Source: Sepiola atlantica (lineage: Eukaryota > Mollusca > Cephalopoda > Sepiida > Sepiolidae). Taken from it: 64,000 nucleotides of DNA. This document shows, piece by piece, positions 23,396-35,299 of this stretch. The position numbers and the translations under genes were made by a program. The stretch spans positions 1,054,001 to 1,118,000 of the forward strand of contig CAUVYP010000586.1 in assembly GCA_963556195.1 (NCBI GenBank), read 5' to 3'. The notes under the pieces were generated by a model. The model was given only the letters and a program-made list of their open reading frames with translations, was not told where the DNA came from and did no database searches. Each line of letters starts with the position of its first letter. Within the stretch, counting starts at the first letter, position 1.

Positions 23396-24697
23396 GTAGC
23401 GCGTTTTAAAGTTGATATCGCTTTTGTTTATAACTTCCACATTTATTCGAATTGTGCAACGAAACTTTGCACAGATTAGCGGAGTCACATTTTCTACTGA
23501 AGTACCAAGTTTCAGAAGTGCAGCTCTTGTACTGCCGGAGATATGTCGATACAAACTGAATACGCAAAACATCAACAAAATTTAGCGCGTTTTAAAGTTG
23601 ATATCGCTTTTGTTTATAACTTCCACATTTATTCGAATTGTGCAACGAAACTTTGCACAGATTAGCGGAGTCACATTTTCTACTGAAGTACCAAGTTTCA
23701 GAAGTGCAGCTCTTGTACTGACGGAGATATGTCGATACAAACTGAATACGCAAAACATCAACAAAATTTAGCGCGTTTTAAAGTTGATATCGCTTTTGTT
23801 TATAACTTCCACATTTATTCGAATTGTGCAACGAAACTTTGCAGACAGTCGCGGATAGGCCTTTTCTACTGAAGTACCAAGTTTCAGAAGTGCAGCTCTT
23901 GTACTGCCGGAGATATGTCGATACAAACTGAATACGCAAAACATCAACTAAATTTAGCGCGTTTTAAAGTTGATATCGCTTTTGTTTATAACTTCCACAT
24001 TTATTCGAATTGTGCAACGAAACTTTGCACAGATTAGCGGAGTCACATTTCCTACTGAAGTACCAAGTTTCAGAAGTGCAGCTCTTGTACTGCCGGAGAT
24101 ATGTCGATACAAACTGAATACGCAAAACATCAACAAAATTTAGCGCGTTTTAAAGTTGATATCGCTTTTGTTTATAACTTCCACATTTATTCGAATTGTG
24201 CAACGAAACTTTGCACAGATTAGCGGAGTCACATTTTCCACTGAAGTACCAAGTTTCAGAAGTGCAGCTCTTGTACTGTCGGAGATATGTCGATACAAAC
24301 TGAATACGCAAAACATCAACAAAATTTAGCGCGTTTTAAAGTTGATATCGCTTTTGTTTATAACTTCCACATTTATTCGAATTGTGCAACGAAACTTTGC
24401 AGACAGTCGCGGATAGGCCTTTTCTACTGAAGTACCAAGTTTCAGAAGTGCAGCTCTTGTACTGCCGGAGATATGTCGATACAAACTGAATACGCAAAAC
24501 ATCAACAAAATTTAGCGCGTTTTAAAGTTGATATCGCTTTTGTTTATAACTTCCACATTTATTCGAATTGTGCAACGAAACTTTGCACAGATTAGCGGAG
24601 TCACATTTCCTACTGAAGTACCAAGTTTCATAAGTGCAGCTCTTGTACTGCCGGAGATATGTCGATACAAACTGAATACGCAAACTATCAACAAAAT
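23396..24697. repeat. Transition: A A B then first A-A''-B-A' module
   Basis: The order is A, A, B (ending CAACTAAAT), A with TTTCCTAC, A'', B, A'. The A at 23396 starts with ATGTAGCG instead of ATTTAGCG. From here on the A'' form replaces the second A in most 5-monomer modules. Confidence 0.75.
24140..24325. repeat. Type A'' monomer (linked marks TTCCACTG and ACTGTCGG)
   Basis: It is an A monomer with two linked substitutions, TTTTCCACTG and TACTGTCGGAG. It always stands before a B in the order A''-B-A'-C. Copies: 24140, 28790, 30464, 31952, 34928, 37904, 39392, 40508, 45902 and 47948. It is absent before 24 kb, although TTCCACTG alone occurs earlier (1074, 5911, 13538, 20792). Confidence 0.85.
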
Positions 24698-25441
24698 TTA
24701 GTGCGATTGAAAGTAAGTATCGCTTTTGTTTATAACTTCACCATTCTTTAGAATTGTGCAACGAAACTTTGCACAGATAAGCGGAGTCACATGCTCTACT
24801 GAAGTACCAAGTTTCAGAAGTGCAGCTCTTTTACTGCCGGAGATATGTCGATACAAACTGAATACGCAAAACATCAACTAAATTTAGCGCGTTTTAAAGT
24901 TGATATCGCTTTTGTTTATAACTTCCACATTTATTCGAATTGTGCAACGAAACTTTGCACAGATTAGCGGAGTCACATTTTCTACTGAAGTACCAAGTTT
25001 CAGAAGTGCAGCTCTTGTACTGCCGGAGATATGTCGATACAAACTGAATACGCAAAACATCAACAAAATTTAGCGCGTTTTAAAGTTGATATCGCTTTTG
25101 TTTATAACTTCCACATTTATTCGAATTGTGCAACGAAACTTTGCACAGATTAGCGGAGTCACATTTTCTACTGAAGTACCAAGTTTCAGAAGTGCAGCTC
25201 TTGTACTGCCGGAGATATGTCGATACAAACTGAATACGCAAAACATCAACAAAATTTAGCGCGTTTTAAAGTTGATATCGCTTTTGTTTATAACTTCCAC
25301 ATTTATTCGAATTGTGCAACGAAACTTTGCAGACAGTCGCGGATAGGCCTTTTCTACTGAAGTACCAAGTTTCAGAAGTGCAGCTCTTGTACTGCCGGAG
25401 ATATGTCGATACAAACTGAATACGCAAAACATCAACAAAAT

Positions 25442-25627
25442 TTAGCGCGTTTTAAAGTTGATATCGCTTTTGTTTATAACTTCCACATTTATTCGAATTG
25501 TGCAACGAAACTTTGCACAGATTAGCGGAGTCTTATTTTCTACTGAAGTACCAAGTTTCAGAAGTGCAGCTCTTGTACTGCCGGAGATATTTCGATACAA
25601 ACTGAATACGCAAACTATCAACAAAAT
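25442..25627. repeat. Type F monomer (GAGTCTTATT, GATATTTCG)
   Basis: It is an A-box monomer with GTCTTATTTTC for GTCACATTTTC and usually GATATTTCG for GATATGTCG. Copies: 25442, 29720 (GTCTAATT), 34184 and 37160 (both GATACTTCG), 39206 and 40322 (both keep GATATGTCG and end CAACTAAAT), 41810, 42740, 47204, 49250 (TTTCAATAC) and 52226. It is found only after 25 kb. Confidence 0.82.
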
Positions 25628-25813
25628 TTAGTGCGATTTAAAGTTAGTATCGCGATTGTTTATAACTTCACCATTCTTTAGAATTGTGCAACGAAACTTT
25701 GCAGAGATAAGCGGAGTCACATGCTCTACTGAAGTACCAAGTTTCAGAAGTGCAGCTCTTTTACTGCCGGAGATATGTCGATACAAACTGAATACGCAAA
25801 ACATCAACAAAAT
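25628..25813. repeat. Type C2 monomer
   Basis: It has the C-like left arm but GCGATTTAAAG, box GAGATAAGCGGAGTCACA then TGCTC, CTCTTTTACTG and the end CAACAAAAT. Copies: 25628, 42926, 49436 and 52412, always after F. The first two share TATCGCGATTG; the last two keep TATCGCTTTTG. Confidence 0.82.
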
Positions 25814-26185
25814 TTAGCGCGTTTTAAAGTTGATATCGCTTTTGTTTATAACTTCCACATTTATTCGAATTGTGCAACGAAACTTTGCACAGATTAGCGG
25901 AGTCACATTTTCTACTGAAGTACCAAGTTTCAGAAGTGCAGCTCTTGTACTGCCGGAGATATGTCGATACAAACTGAATACGCAAAATATCAACAAAATT
26001 TAGCGCGTTTTAAAGTTGATATCGCTTTTGTTTATAACTTCCACATTTATTCGAATTGTGCAACGAAACTTTGCACAGATAAGCGGAGTCACATTTTCTA
26101 CTGAAGTACCAAGTTTCAGAAGTGCAGCTCTTGTACTGCCGGAGATATGTCGATACAAACTGAATACGCAAACTATCAACAAAAT

Positions 26186-26371
26186 TTAGTGCGATTTAAA
26201 GTTGATATCGCTTTTGTTTATAACTTCACCATTCTTTTGAATTGTGCAACGAAACTTTGCAGAGATAAGTGGAGTCACATGCTCTACTGAAGTACCAAGT
26301 TTCAGAAGTGCAGCTCTTTTACTGCCGGAGATATGTCGATACAAACTGAATACGCAAAACATCAACAAAAT
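26186..26371. repeat. Type E monomer
   Basis: Marks: GTGCGATTTAAAG, CACCATTCTTTTG, box GAGATAAGTGGAGTCACA then TGCTC, and CTCTTTTACTG. Copies: 26186, 26744, 43484, 43856, 49994, 50552, 52970 and 53528. It always precedes a D or D' monomer. Confidence 0.85.
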
Positions 26372-26557
26372 TTAGCGCGTTTTAAAGTGGATATCGCTTT
26401 TGTTTATAACTTCCACATTTATTCGAATTGTGCAACGAAACTTTGCAGACCGTCGCGGAGACACACGTTCTACTGAAGTACCAAGTTTCAGAAGTGCAGC
26501 TCTTGTACTGCCGGAGATATGTCGATACAAACTGAATACGCAAAACATCAACAAAAT
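26372..26557. repeat. Type D monomer (mosaic box)
   Basis: The box GACCGTCGCGGAGACACA joins a B-like left half to an A-like right half, followed by CGTTC. The left arm often has AAAGTGGAT. Copies: 26372, 43670, 50180, 53156, 54458, 56318, 57248, 59294, 61525, 62455 and 63571. A sub-form D' (26930, 44042, 50738, 53714) has the C-like CACCATTCTTTAG arm and CTCTGTTACTG. D copies from 54 kb on end CAACTAAAT. Confidence 0.85.
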
Positions 26558-29533
26558 TTAGCGCGTTTTAAAGTTGATATCGCTTTTGTTTATAACTTCC
26601 ACATTTATTTCAATTGTGCAACGAAACTTTGCACAGATTAGCGGAGTCACATTTTCTACTGAAGTACCAAGTTTCAGAAGTGCAGCTCTTGTACTGCCGG
26701 AGATATGTCGATACAAACTGAATACGCAAACTATCAACAAAATTTAGTGCGATTTAAAGTTGATATCGCTTTTGTTTATAACTTCACCATTCTTTTGAAT
26801 TGTGCAACGAAACTTTGCAGAGATAAGTGGAGTCACATGCTCTACTGAAGTACCAAGTTTCAGAAGTGCAGCTCTTTTACTGCCGGAGATATGTCGATAC
26901 AAACTGAATACGCAAAACATCAACAAAATTAAGCGCGTTTTAAAGTGGATATCGCTTTTGTTTATAACTTCACCATTCTTTAGAATTGTGCAACGAAACT
27001 TTGCAGACCGTCGCGGAGACACACGTTCTACTGAAGTACCAAGTTTCAGAAGTGCAGCTCTGTTACTGCCGGAGATATGTCGATACAAACTGAATACGCA
27101 AAACATCAACTAAATTTAGCGCGTTTTAAAGTTGATATCGCTTTTGTTTATAACTTCCACATTTATTCGAATTGTGCAACGAAACTTTGCACAGATTAGC
27201 GGAGTCACATGTTCTACTGAAGTACCAAGTTTCAGAAGTGCAGCTCTTGTACTGCCGGAGATATGTCGATACAAACTGAATACGCAAAACATCAACAAAA
27301 TTTAGCGCGTTTTAAAGTTGATATCGCTTTTGTTTATAACTTCCACATTTATTCGAATTGTGCAACGAAACTTTGCACAGATTAGCGGAGTCACATTTTC
27401 TACTGAAGTACCAAGTTTCAGAAGTGCAGCTCTTGTACTGCCGGAGATATGTCGATACAAACTGAATACGCAAAACATCAACAAAATTTAGCGCGTTTTA
27501 AAGTTGATATCGCTTTTGTTTATAACTTCCACATTTATTCGAATTGTGCAACGAAACTTTGCACAGATTAGCGGAGTCACATTTTCTACTGAAGTACCAA
27601 GTTTCAGAAGTGCAGCTCTTGTACTGCCGGAGATATGTCGATACAAACTGAATACGCAAAACATCAACAAAATTTAGCGCGTTTTAAAGTTGATATCGCT
27701 TTTGTTTATAACTTCCACATTTATTCGAATTGTGCAACGAAACTTTGCACAGATTAGCGGAGTCACATTTTCTACTGAAGTACCAAGTTTCAGAAGTGCA
27801 GCTATTGTACTGCCGGAGATATGTCGATACAAACTGAATACGCAAAACATCAACAAAATTTAGCGCGTTTTAAAGTTGACATCGCTTTTGTTTATAACTT
27901 CCACATTTATTCGAGTTGTGCAACGAAACTTTGCAGACAGTCGCGGATAGGCCTTTTCTACTGAAGTACCAAGTTTCAGAAGTGCAGCTCTTGTACTGCC
28001 GGAGATATGTCGATACAAACTGAATACGCAAAACATAAACAAAATTTAGCGCGTTTTAAAGTTGATATCGCTTTTGTTTATAACTTCCACATTTATTCGA
28101 ATTGTGCAACGAAACTTTGCACAGATTAGCGGAGTCACATTTTCTACTGAAGTACCAAGTTTCAGAAGTGCAGCTCTTGTACTGCCGGAGATATGTCGAT
28201 ACAAACTGAATACGCAAAACATCAACAAAATTTAGCGCGTTTTAAAGTTGATATCGCTTTTGTTTATAACTTCCACATTTATTCGAATTGTGCAACGAAA
28301 CTTTGCACAGATTAGCGGAGTCACATTTTCTACTGAAGTACCAAGTTTCAGAAGTGCAGCTCTTGTACTGCCGGAGATATGTCGATACAAACTGAATACG
28401 CAAAACATCAACAAAATTTAGCGCGTTTTAAAGTTGATATCGCTTTTGTTTATAACTTCCACATTTATTCGAATTGTGCAACGAAACTTTGCAGACAGTC
28501 GCGGATAGGCCTTTTCTACTGAAGTACCAAGTTTCAGAAGTGCAGCTCTTGTACTGCCGGAGATATGTCGATACAAACTGAATACGCAAAACATCAACTA
28601 AATTTAGCGCGTTTTAAAGTTGATATCGCTTTTGTTTATAACTTCCACATTTATTCGAATTGTGCCACGAAACTTTGCACAGATTAGCGGAGTCACATTT
28701 TCTACTGAAGTACCAAGTTTCAGAAGTGCAGCTCTTGTACTGCCCGAGATATGTCGATACAAACTGAATACGCAAAACATCAACAAAATTTAGCGCGTTT
28801 TAAAGTTGATATCGCTTTTGTTTATAACTTCCACATTTATTCGAATTGTGCAACGAAACTTTGCACAGATTAGCGGAGTCACATTTTCCACTGAAGTACC
28901 AAGTTTCAGAAGTGCAGCTCTTGTACTGTCGGAGATATGTCGATACAAACTGAATACGCAAAACATCAACAAAATTTAGCGCGTTTTAAAGTTGATATCG
29001 CTTTTGTTTATAACTTCCACATTTATTCGAATTGTGCAACGAAACTTTGCAGACAGTCGCGGATAGGCCTTTTCTACTGAAGTACCAAGTTTCAGAAGTG
29101 CAGCTCTTGTACTGCCGGAGATATGTCGATACAAACTGAATACGCAAAACATCAACAAAATTTAGCGCGTTTTAAAGTGGATATCGCTTTTGTTTATAAC
29201 TTCCACATTTATTCGAATTGTGCAACGAAACTTTGCACAGATTAGCGGAGTCACATTTCCTACTGAAGTCCCAAGTTTCATAAGTGCAGCTCTTGTACTG
29301 CCGGAGATATGTCGATACAAACTGAATACGCAAACTATCAACAAAATTTAGTGCGATTGAAAGTTAGTATCGCTTTTGTTTATAACTTCACCATTCTTTA
29401 GAATTGTGCAACGAAACTTTGCAGAGATAAGCGGAGTCACATGCTCTACTGAAGTACCAAGTTTCAGAAGTGCAGCTCTTTTACTGCCGGAGATATGTCG
29501 ATACAAACTGAATACGCAAAACATCAACTAAAT

Positions 29534-30277
29534 TTAGCGCGTTTTAAAGTTGATATCGCTTTTGTTTATAACTTCCACATTTATTCGAATTGTGCAACGA
29601 AACTTTGCAGACAGTCGCGGATAGGCCTTTTCTACTGAAGTACCAAGTTTCAGAAGTGCAGCTCTTGTACTGCCGGAGATATGTCGATACAAACTGAATA
29701 CGCAAAACATCAACAAAATTTAGCGCGTTTTAAAGTTGATATCGCTTTTGTTTATAACTTCCACATTTATTCGAATTGTGCAACGAAACTTTGCACAGAT
29801 TAGCGGAGTCTAATTTTCTACTGAAGTACCAAGTTTCAGAAGTGCAGCTCTTGTACTGCCGGAGATATTTCGATACAAACTGAATACGCAAAACATCAAC
29901 AAAATTTAGCGCGTTTTAAAGTTGATATCGCTTTTGTTTATAACTTCCACATTTATTCGAATTGTGCAACGAAACTTTGCACAGATTAGCGGAGTCACAT
30001 TTTCTACTGAAGTACCAAGTTTCAGAAGTGCAGCTCTTGTACTTCCGGAGATATGTCGATACAAACTGAATACGCAAAACATCAACAAAATTTAGCGCGT
30101 TTTAAAGTTGATATCGCTTTTGTTTATAACTTCCACATTTATTCGAATTGTGCAACGAAACTTTGCAGACAGTCGCGGATAGGCCTTTTCTACTGAAGTA
30201 CCAAGTTTCAGAAGTGCAGCTCTTGTACTGCCGGAGATATGTCGATACAAACTGAATACGCAAAACATCAACAAAAT
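29534..30277. repeat. Four monomers B F A B between segments
   Basis: The F at 29720 has GTCTAATTTTC and GATATTTCG. The A at 29906 has TACTTCCGG. This stretch lacks a clear partner elsewhere. Confidence 0.7.
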
Positions 30278-31765
30278 TTAGCGCGTTTTAAAGTTGATAT
30301 CGCTTTTGTTTATAACTTCCACATTTATTCGAATTGTGCAACGAAACTTTGCACAGATTAGCGGAGTCACATTTTCTACTGAAGTACCAAGTTTCAGAAG
30401 TGCAGCTCTTGTACTGCCGGAGATATGTCGATACAAACTGAATACGCAAAACATCAACAAAATTTAGCGCGTTTTAAAGTTGATATCGCTTCTGTTTATA
30501 ACTTCCACATTTATTCGAATTGTGCAACGAAACTTTGCACAGATTAGCGGAGTCACATTTTCCACTGAAGTACCAAGTTTCAGAAGTGCAGCTCTTGTAC
30601 TGTCGGAGATATGTCGATACAAACTGAATACGCAAAACATCAACAAAATTTAGCGCGTTTTAAAGTTGATATCGCTTTTGTTTATAACTTCCACATTTAT
30701 TCGAATTGTGCAACGAAACTTTGCAGACAGTCGCGGATAGGCCTTTTCTACTGAAGTACCAAGTTTCAGAAGTGCAGCTCTTGTACTGCCGGAGATATGT
30801 CGATACAAACTGAATACGCAAAACATCAACAACATTTAGCGCGTTTTAAAGTTGATATCGCTTTTGTTTATAACTTCCACATTTATTCGAATTGTGCAAC
30901 GAAACTTTGCACAGATTAGCGGAGTCACATTTCCTACTGAAGTACGAAGTTTCATAAGTGCAGCTCTTGTACTGCCGGAGATATGTCGATACAAACTGAA
31001 TACGCAAACTATCAACAAAATTTAGTGCGATTGAAAGTTAGTATCGCTTTTGTTTATAACTTCACCATTCTTTAGAATTGTGCAACGAAACTTTGCAGAG
31101 ATAAGCGGAGTCACATGCTCTACTGAAGTACCAAGTTTCAGAAGTGCAGCTCTTTTACTGCCGGAGATATGTCGATACAAACTGAATACGCAAAACATCA
31201 ACTAAATTTAGCGCGTTTTAAAGTTGATATCGCTTTTGTTTATAACTTCCACATTTATTCGAATTGTGCAACGAAACTTTGCACAGATTAGCGGAGTCAC
31301 ATTTTCTACTGAAGTACCAAGTTTCAGAAGTGCAGCTCTTGTACTGCCGGAGATATGTCGATACAAACTGAATACGCAAAACATCAACAAAATTTAGCGC
31401 GTTTTAAAGTTGATATCGCTTTTGTTTATAACTTCCACATTTATTCGAATTGTGCAACGAAACTTTGCACAGATTAGCGGAGTCACATTTTCTACTGAAG
31501 TACCAAGTTTCAGAAGTGCAGCTCTTGTACTGCCGGAGATATGTCGATACAAACTGAATACGCAAAACATCAACAAAATTTAGCGCGTTTTAAAGTTGAT
31601 ATCGCTTTTGTTTATAACTTCCACATTTATTCGAATTGTGCAACGAAACTTTGCAGACAGTCGCGGATAGGCCTTTTCTACTGAAGTACCAAGTTTCAGA
31701 AGTGCAGCTCTTGTACTGCCGGAGATATGTCGATACAAACTGAATACGCAAAACATCAACAAAAT
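30278..31765. repeat. 8-monomer (1488-bp) higher-order unit, copy 1
   Basis: Order A A'' B A' C A A B. The same order follows immediately. The B at 30650 has CAACAACATTT and the A' at 30836 has GTACGAAG, absent from copy 2, so the copies have diverged more than those at 17258. Confidence 0.65.
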
Positions 31766-33253
31766 TTAGCGCGTTTTAAAGTTGATATCGCTTTTGTTTA
31801 TAACTTCCACATTTATTCGAATTGTGCAACGAAACTTTGCACAGATTAGCGGAGTAACATTTTCTACTGAAGTACCAAGTTTCAGAAGTGCAGCTCTTGT
31901 ACTGCCGGAGATATGTCGATACAAACTGAATACGCAAAACATCAACAAAATTTAGCGCGTTTTAAAGTTGATATCGCTTTTGTTTATAACTTCCACATTT
32001 ATTCGAATTGTGCAACGAAACTTTGCACAGATTAGCGGAGTCACATTTTCCACTGAAGTACCAAGTTTCAGAAGTGCAGCTCTTGTACTGTCGGAGATAT
32101 GTCGATACAAACTGAATACGCAAAACATCAACAAAATTTAGCGCGTTTTAAAGTTGATATCGCTTTTGTTTATAACTTCCACATTTATTCGAATTGTGCA
32201 ACGAAACTTTGCAGACAGTCGCGGATAGGCCTTTTCTACTGAAGTACCAAGTTTCAGAAGTGCAGCTCTTGTACTGCCGGAGATATGTCGATACAAACTG
32301 AATACGCAAAACATCAACAAAATTTAGCGCGTTTTAAAGTTGATATCGCTTTTGTTTATAACTTCCACATTTATTCGAATTGTGCAACGAAACTTTGCAC
32401 AGATTAGCGGAGTCACATTTCCTACTGAAGTACCAAGTTTCATAAGTGCAGCTCTTGTACTGCCGGAGATATGTCGATACAAACTGAATACGCAAACTAT
32501 ACACAAAATTTAGTGCGATTGAAAGTTAGTATCGCTTTTGTTTATAACTTCACCATTCTTTAGAATTGTGCAACGAAACTTTGCACAGATAAGCGGAGTC
32601 ACATGCTCAACTGAAGTACCAAGTTTCAGAAGTGCAGCTCTTTTACTGCCGGAGATATGTCGATACAACCTGAATACGCAAAACATCAACTAAATTTAGC
32701 GCGTTTTTAAGTTGATATCGCTTTTGTTTATAACTTCCACATTTATTCGAATTGTGCAACGAAACTTTGCACAGATTAGCGGAGTCACATTTTCTACTGA
32801 AGTACCAAGTTTCAGAAGTGCAGCTCTTGTACTGCCGGAGATATGTCGATACAAACTGAATACGCAAAACATCAACAAAATTTAGCGCGTTTTAAAGTTG
32901 ATATCGCTTTTGTTTATAACTTCCACATTTATTCGAATTGTGCAACGAAACTTTGCACAGATTAGCGGAGTCACATTTTCTACTGAAGTACCAAGTTTCA
33001 GAAGTGCAGCTCTTGTACTGCCGGAGATATGTCGATACAAACTGAATACGCAAAACATCAACAAAATTTAGCGCGTTTTAAAGTTGATATCGCTTTTGTT
33101 TATAACTTCCACATTTATTCGAATTGTGCAACAAAACTTTGCAGACAGTCGCGGATAAGCCTTTTCTACTGAAGTACCAAGTTTCAGAAGTGCAGCTCTT
33201 GTACTGCCGGAGATATGTCGATACAAACTGAATACGCAAAACATCAACAAAAT
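31766..33253. repeat. 8-monomer (1488-bp) higher-order unit, copy 2
   Basis: It repeats A A'' B A' C A A B. The private mark GAGTAACAT lies near 31856. Part of it (from 32324) also belongs to the 16-monomer unit. Confidence 0.65.
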
Positions 33254-35299
33254 TTAGCGCGTTTTAAAGTTGATATCGCTTTTGTTTATAACTTCCACAT
33301 TTATTCGAATTGTGCAACGAAACTTTGCACAGATTAGCGGAGTCACATTTCCTACTGAAGTACCAAGTTTCATAAGTGCAGCTCTTGTACTGCCGGAGAT
33401 ATGTCGATACAAACTGAATACGCAAACTATCAACAAAATTTAGTGCGATTGAAAGTTAGTATCGCTTTTGTTTATAACTTCACCATTCTGTAGAATTGTG
33501 CAACGAAACTTTGCAGAGATAAGCGGAGTCACATGCTCTACTGAAGTACCAAGTTTCAGAAGTGCAGCTCTTTTACTGCCGGAGATATGTCGATACAAAC
33601 TGAATACGCAAAACATCAACTAAATTTAGCGCGTTTTAAAGTTGATATCGCTTTTGTTTATAACTTCCACATTTATTCGAATTGTGCAACGAAACTTTGC
33701 ACAGATTAGCGGAGTCACATTTTCTACTGAAGTACCAAGTTTCAGAAGTGCAGCTCTTGTACTGCCGCAGATATGTCGATACAAACTGAATACGCAAAAC
33801 ATCAACAAAATTTAGCGCGTTTTAAAGTTGATATCGCTTTTGTTTATAACTTCCACATTTATTCGAATTGTGCAACGAAACTTTGCACAGATTAGCGGAG
33901 TCACATTTTCTACTGAAGTACCAAGTTTCAGAAGTGCAGCTCTTGTACTGCCGGAGATATGTCGATACAAACTGAATACGCAAAACATCAACAAAATTTA
34001 GCGCGTTTTAAAGTTGATATCGCTTTTGTTTATAACTTCCACATTTATTCGAATTGTGCAACGAAACTTTGCAGACAGTCGCGGATAGGCCTTTTCTACT
34101 GAAGTACCAAGTTTCAGAAGTGCAGCTCTTGTACTGCCGGAGATATGTCGATACAAACTGAATACGCAAAACATCAACAAAATTTAGCGCGTTTTAAAGT
34201 TGATATCGCTTTTGTTTATAACTTCCACATTTATTCGAATTGTGCAACGAAACTTTGCACAGATTAGCGGAGTCTTATTTTCTACTGAAGTACCAAGTTT
34301 CAGAAGTGCAGCTCTTGTACTGCCGGAGATACTTCGATACAAACTGAATACGCAAAACATCAACAAAATTTAGCGCGTTTTAAAGTTGATATCGCTTTTG
34401 TTTATAACTTCCACATTTATTCGAATTGTGCAACGAAACTTTGCACAGATTAGCGGAGTCACATTTTCTACTGAAGTACCAAGTTTCAGAAGTGCAGCTC
34501 TTGTACTGCCGGAGATATGTCGATACAAACTGAATACGCAAAACATCAACAAAATTTAGCGCGTTTTAAAGTTGATATCGCTTTTGTTTATAACTTCCAC
34601 ATTTATTCGAATTGTGCAACGAAACTTTGCAGACAGTCGCGGATAGGCCTTTTCTACTGAAGTACCAAGTTTCAGAAGTGCAGCTCTTGTACTGCCGGAG
34701 ATATGTCGATACAAACTGAATACGCAAAACATCAACTAAATTTAGCGCGTTTTAAAGTTGATATCGCTTTTGTTTATAACTTCCACATTTATTCGAATTG
34801 TGCAACGAAACTTTGCACAGATTAGCGGAGTCACATTTTCTACTGAAGTACCAAGTTTCAGAAGTGCAGCTCTTGTACTGCCGGAGATATGTCGATACAA
34901 ACTGAATACGCAAAACATCAACAAAATTTAGCGCGTTTTAAAGTTGATATCGCTTTTGTTTATAACTTCCACATTTATTCGAATTGTGCAACGAAACTTT
35001 GCACAGATTAGCGGAGTCACATTTTCCACTGAAGTACCAAGTTTCAGAAGTGCAGCTCTTGTACTGTCGGAGATATGTCGATACAAACTGAATACGCAAA
35101 ACATCAACAAAATTTAGCGCGTTTTAAAGTTGATATCGCTTTTGTTTATAACTTCCACATTTATTCGAATTGTGCAACGAAACTTTGCAGACAGTCGCGG
35201 ATAGGCCTTTTCTACTGAAGTACCAAGTTTCAGAAGTGCAGCTCTTGTACTGCCGGAGATATGTCGATACAAACTGAATACGCAAAACATCAACAAAAT
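32324..35299. repeat. 16-monomer (2976-bp) higher-order unit, copy 1
   Basis: Order A' C A A B A' C A A B F A B A A'' B. Rare marks shared with the next copy at exactly +2976: ACTATACACAAAAT, GCTCAACTG with ACAACCTGAAT in C, CGTTTTTAAG at 32702, CAACAAAACT with ATAAGCC in B, ATTCTGTAG in the second C, GCCGCAGAT in A, and GATACTTCG in F. Confidence 0.88.

Larger units (their letters stand above)
25256..27115. repeat. 10-monomer C2/D/E module, copy 1 of 4
   Basis: Order B F C2 A A E D A E D'. It is the first appearance of types F, C2, D and E in the window. The A at 25814 ends CAAAATATC, the A at 26000 has a CAGATAAG box start, and the A at 26558 has TATTTCAATTG; all mark this module. The E-D' junction has AATTAAGCG, which removes the usual minus-strand stop. 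Confidence 0.82.
24698..29533. repeat. 26-monomer segment, copy 1 of a 17-kb-distant duplication
   Basis: The order C A A B F C2 A A E D A E D' A A A A B A A B A A'' B A' C matches 41996-46645, except that the A between D and E is missing there. Offset is 17298 bp before that loss and 17112 bp after it. Private changes include CAGCTATTG near 27800, TCGAGTTG near 27913 and TGCCACG near 28674. Confidence 0.72.

Noticed and set aside
26744..27109. Longer 121-122-codon two-monomer frames (also 41624, 42554, 43856, 50552, 53528) as a distinct gene
   Set aside because: They result from AATTTAGCG changing to AATTAAGCG at one junction, which removes a stop. The mark is shared by descent among duplicated units.
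32643..32867. 74-codon minus-strand frame (also 35619 and 40083)
   Set aside because: It is an alternative frame across a C-A junction opened by private substitutions; no coding signal.
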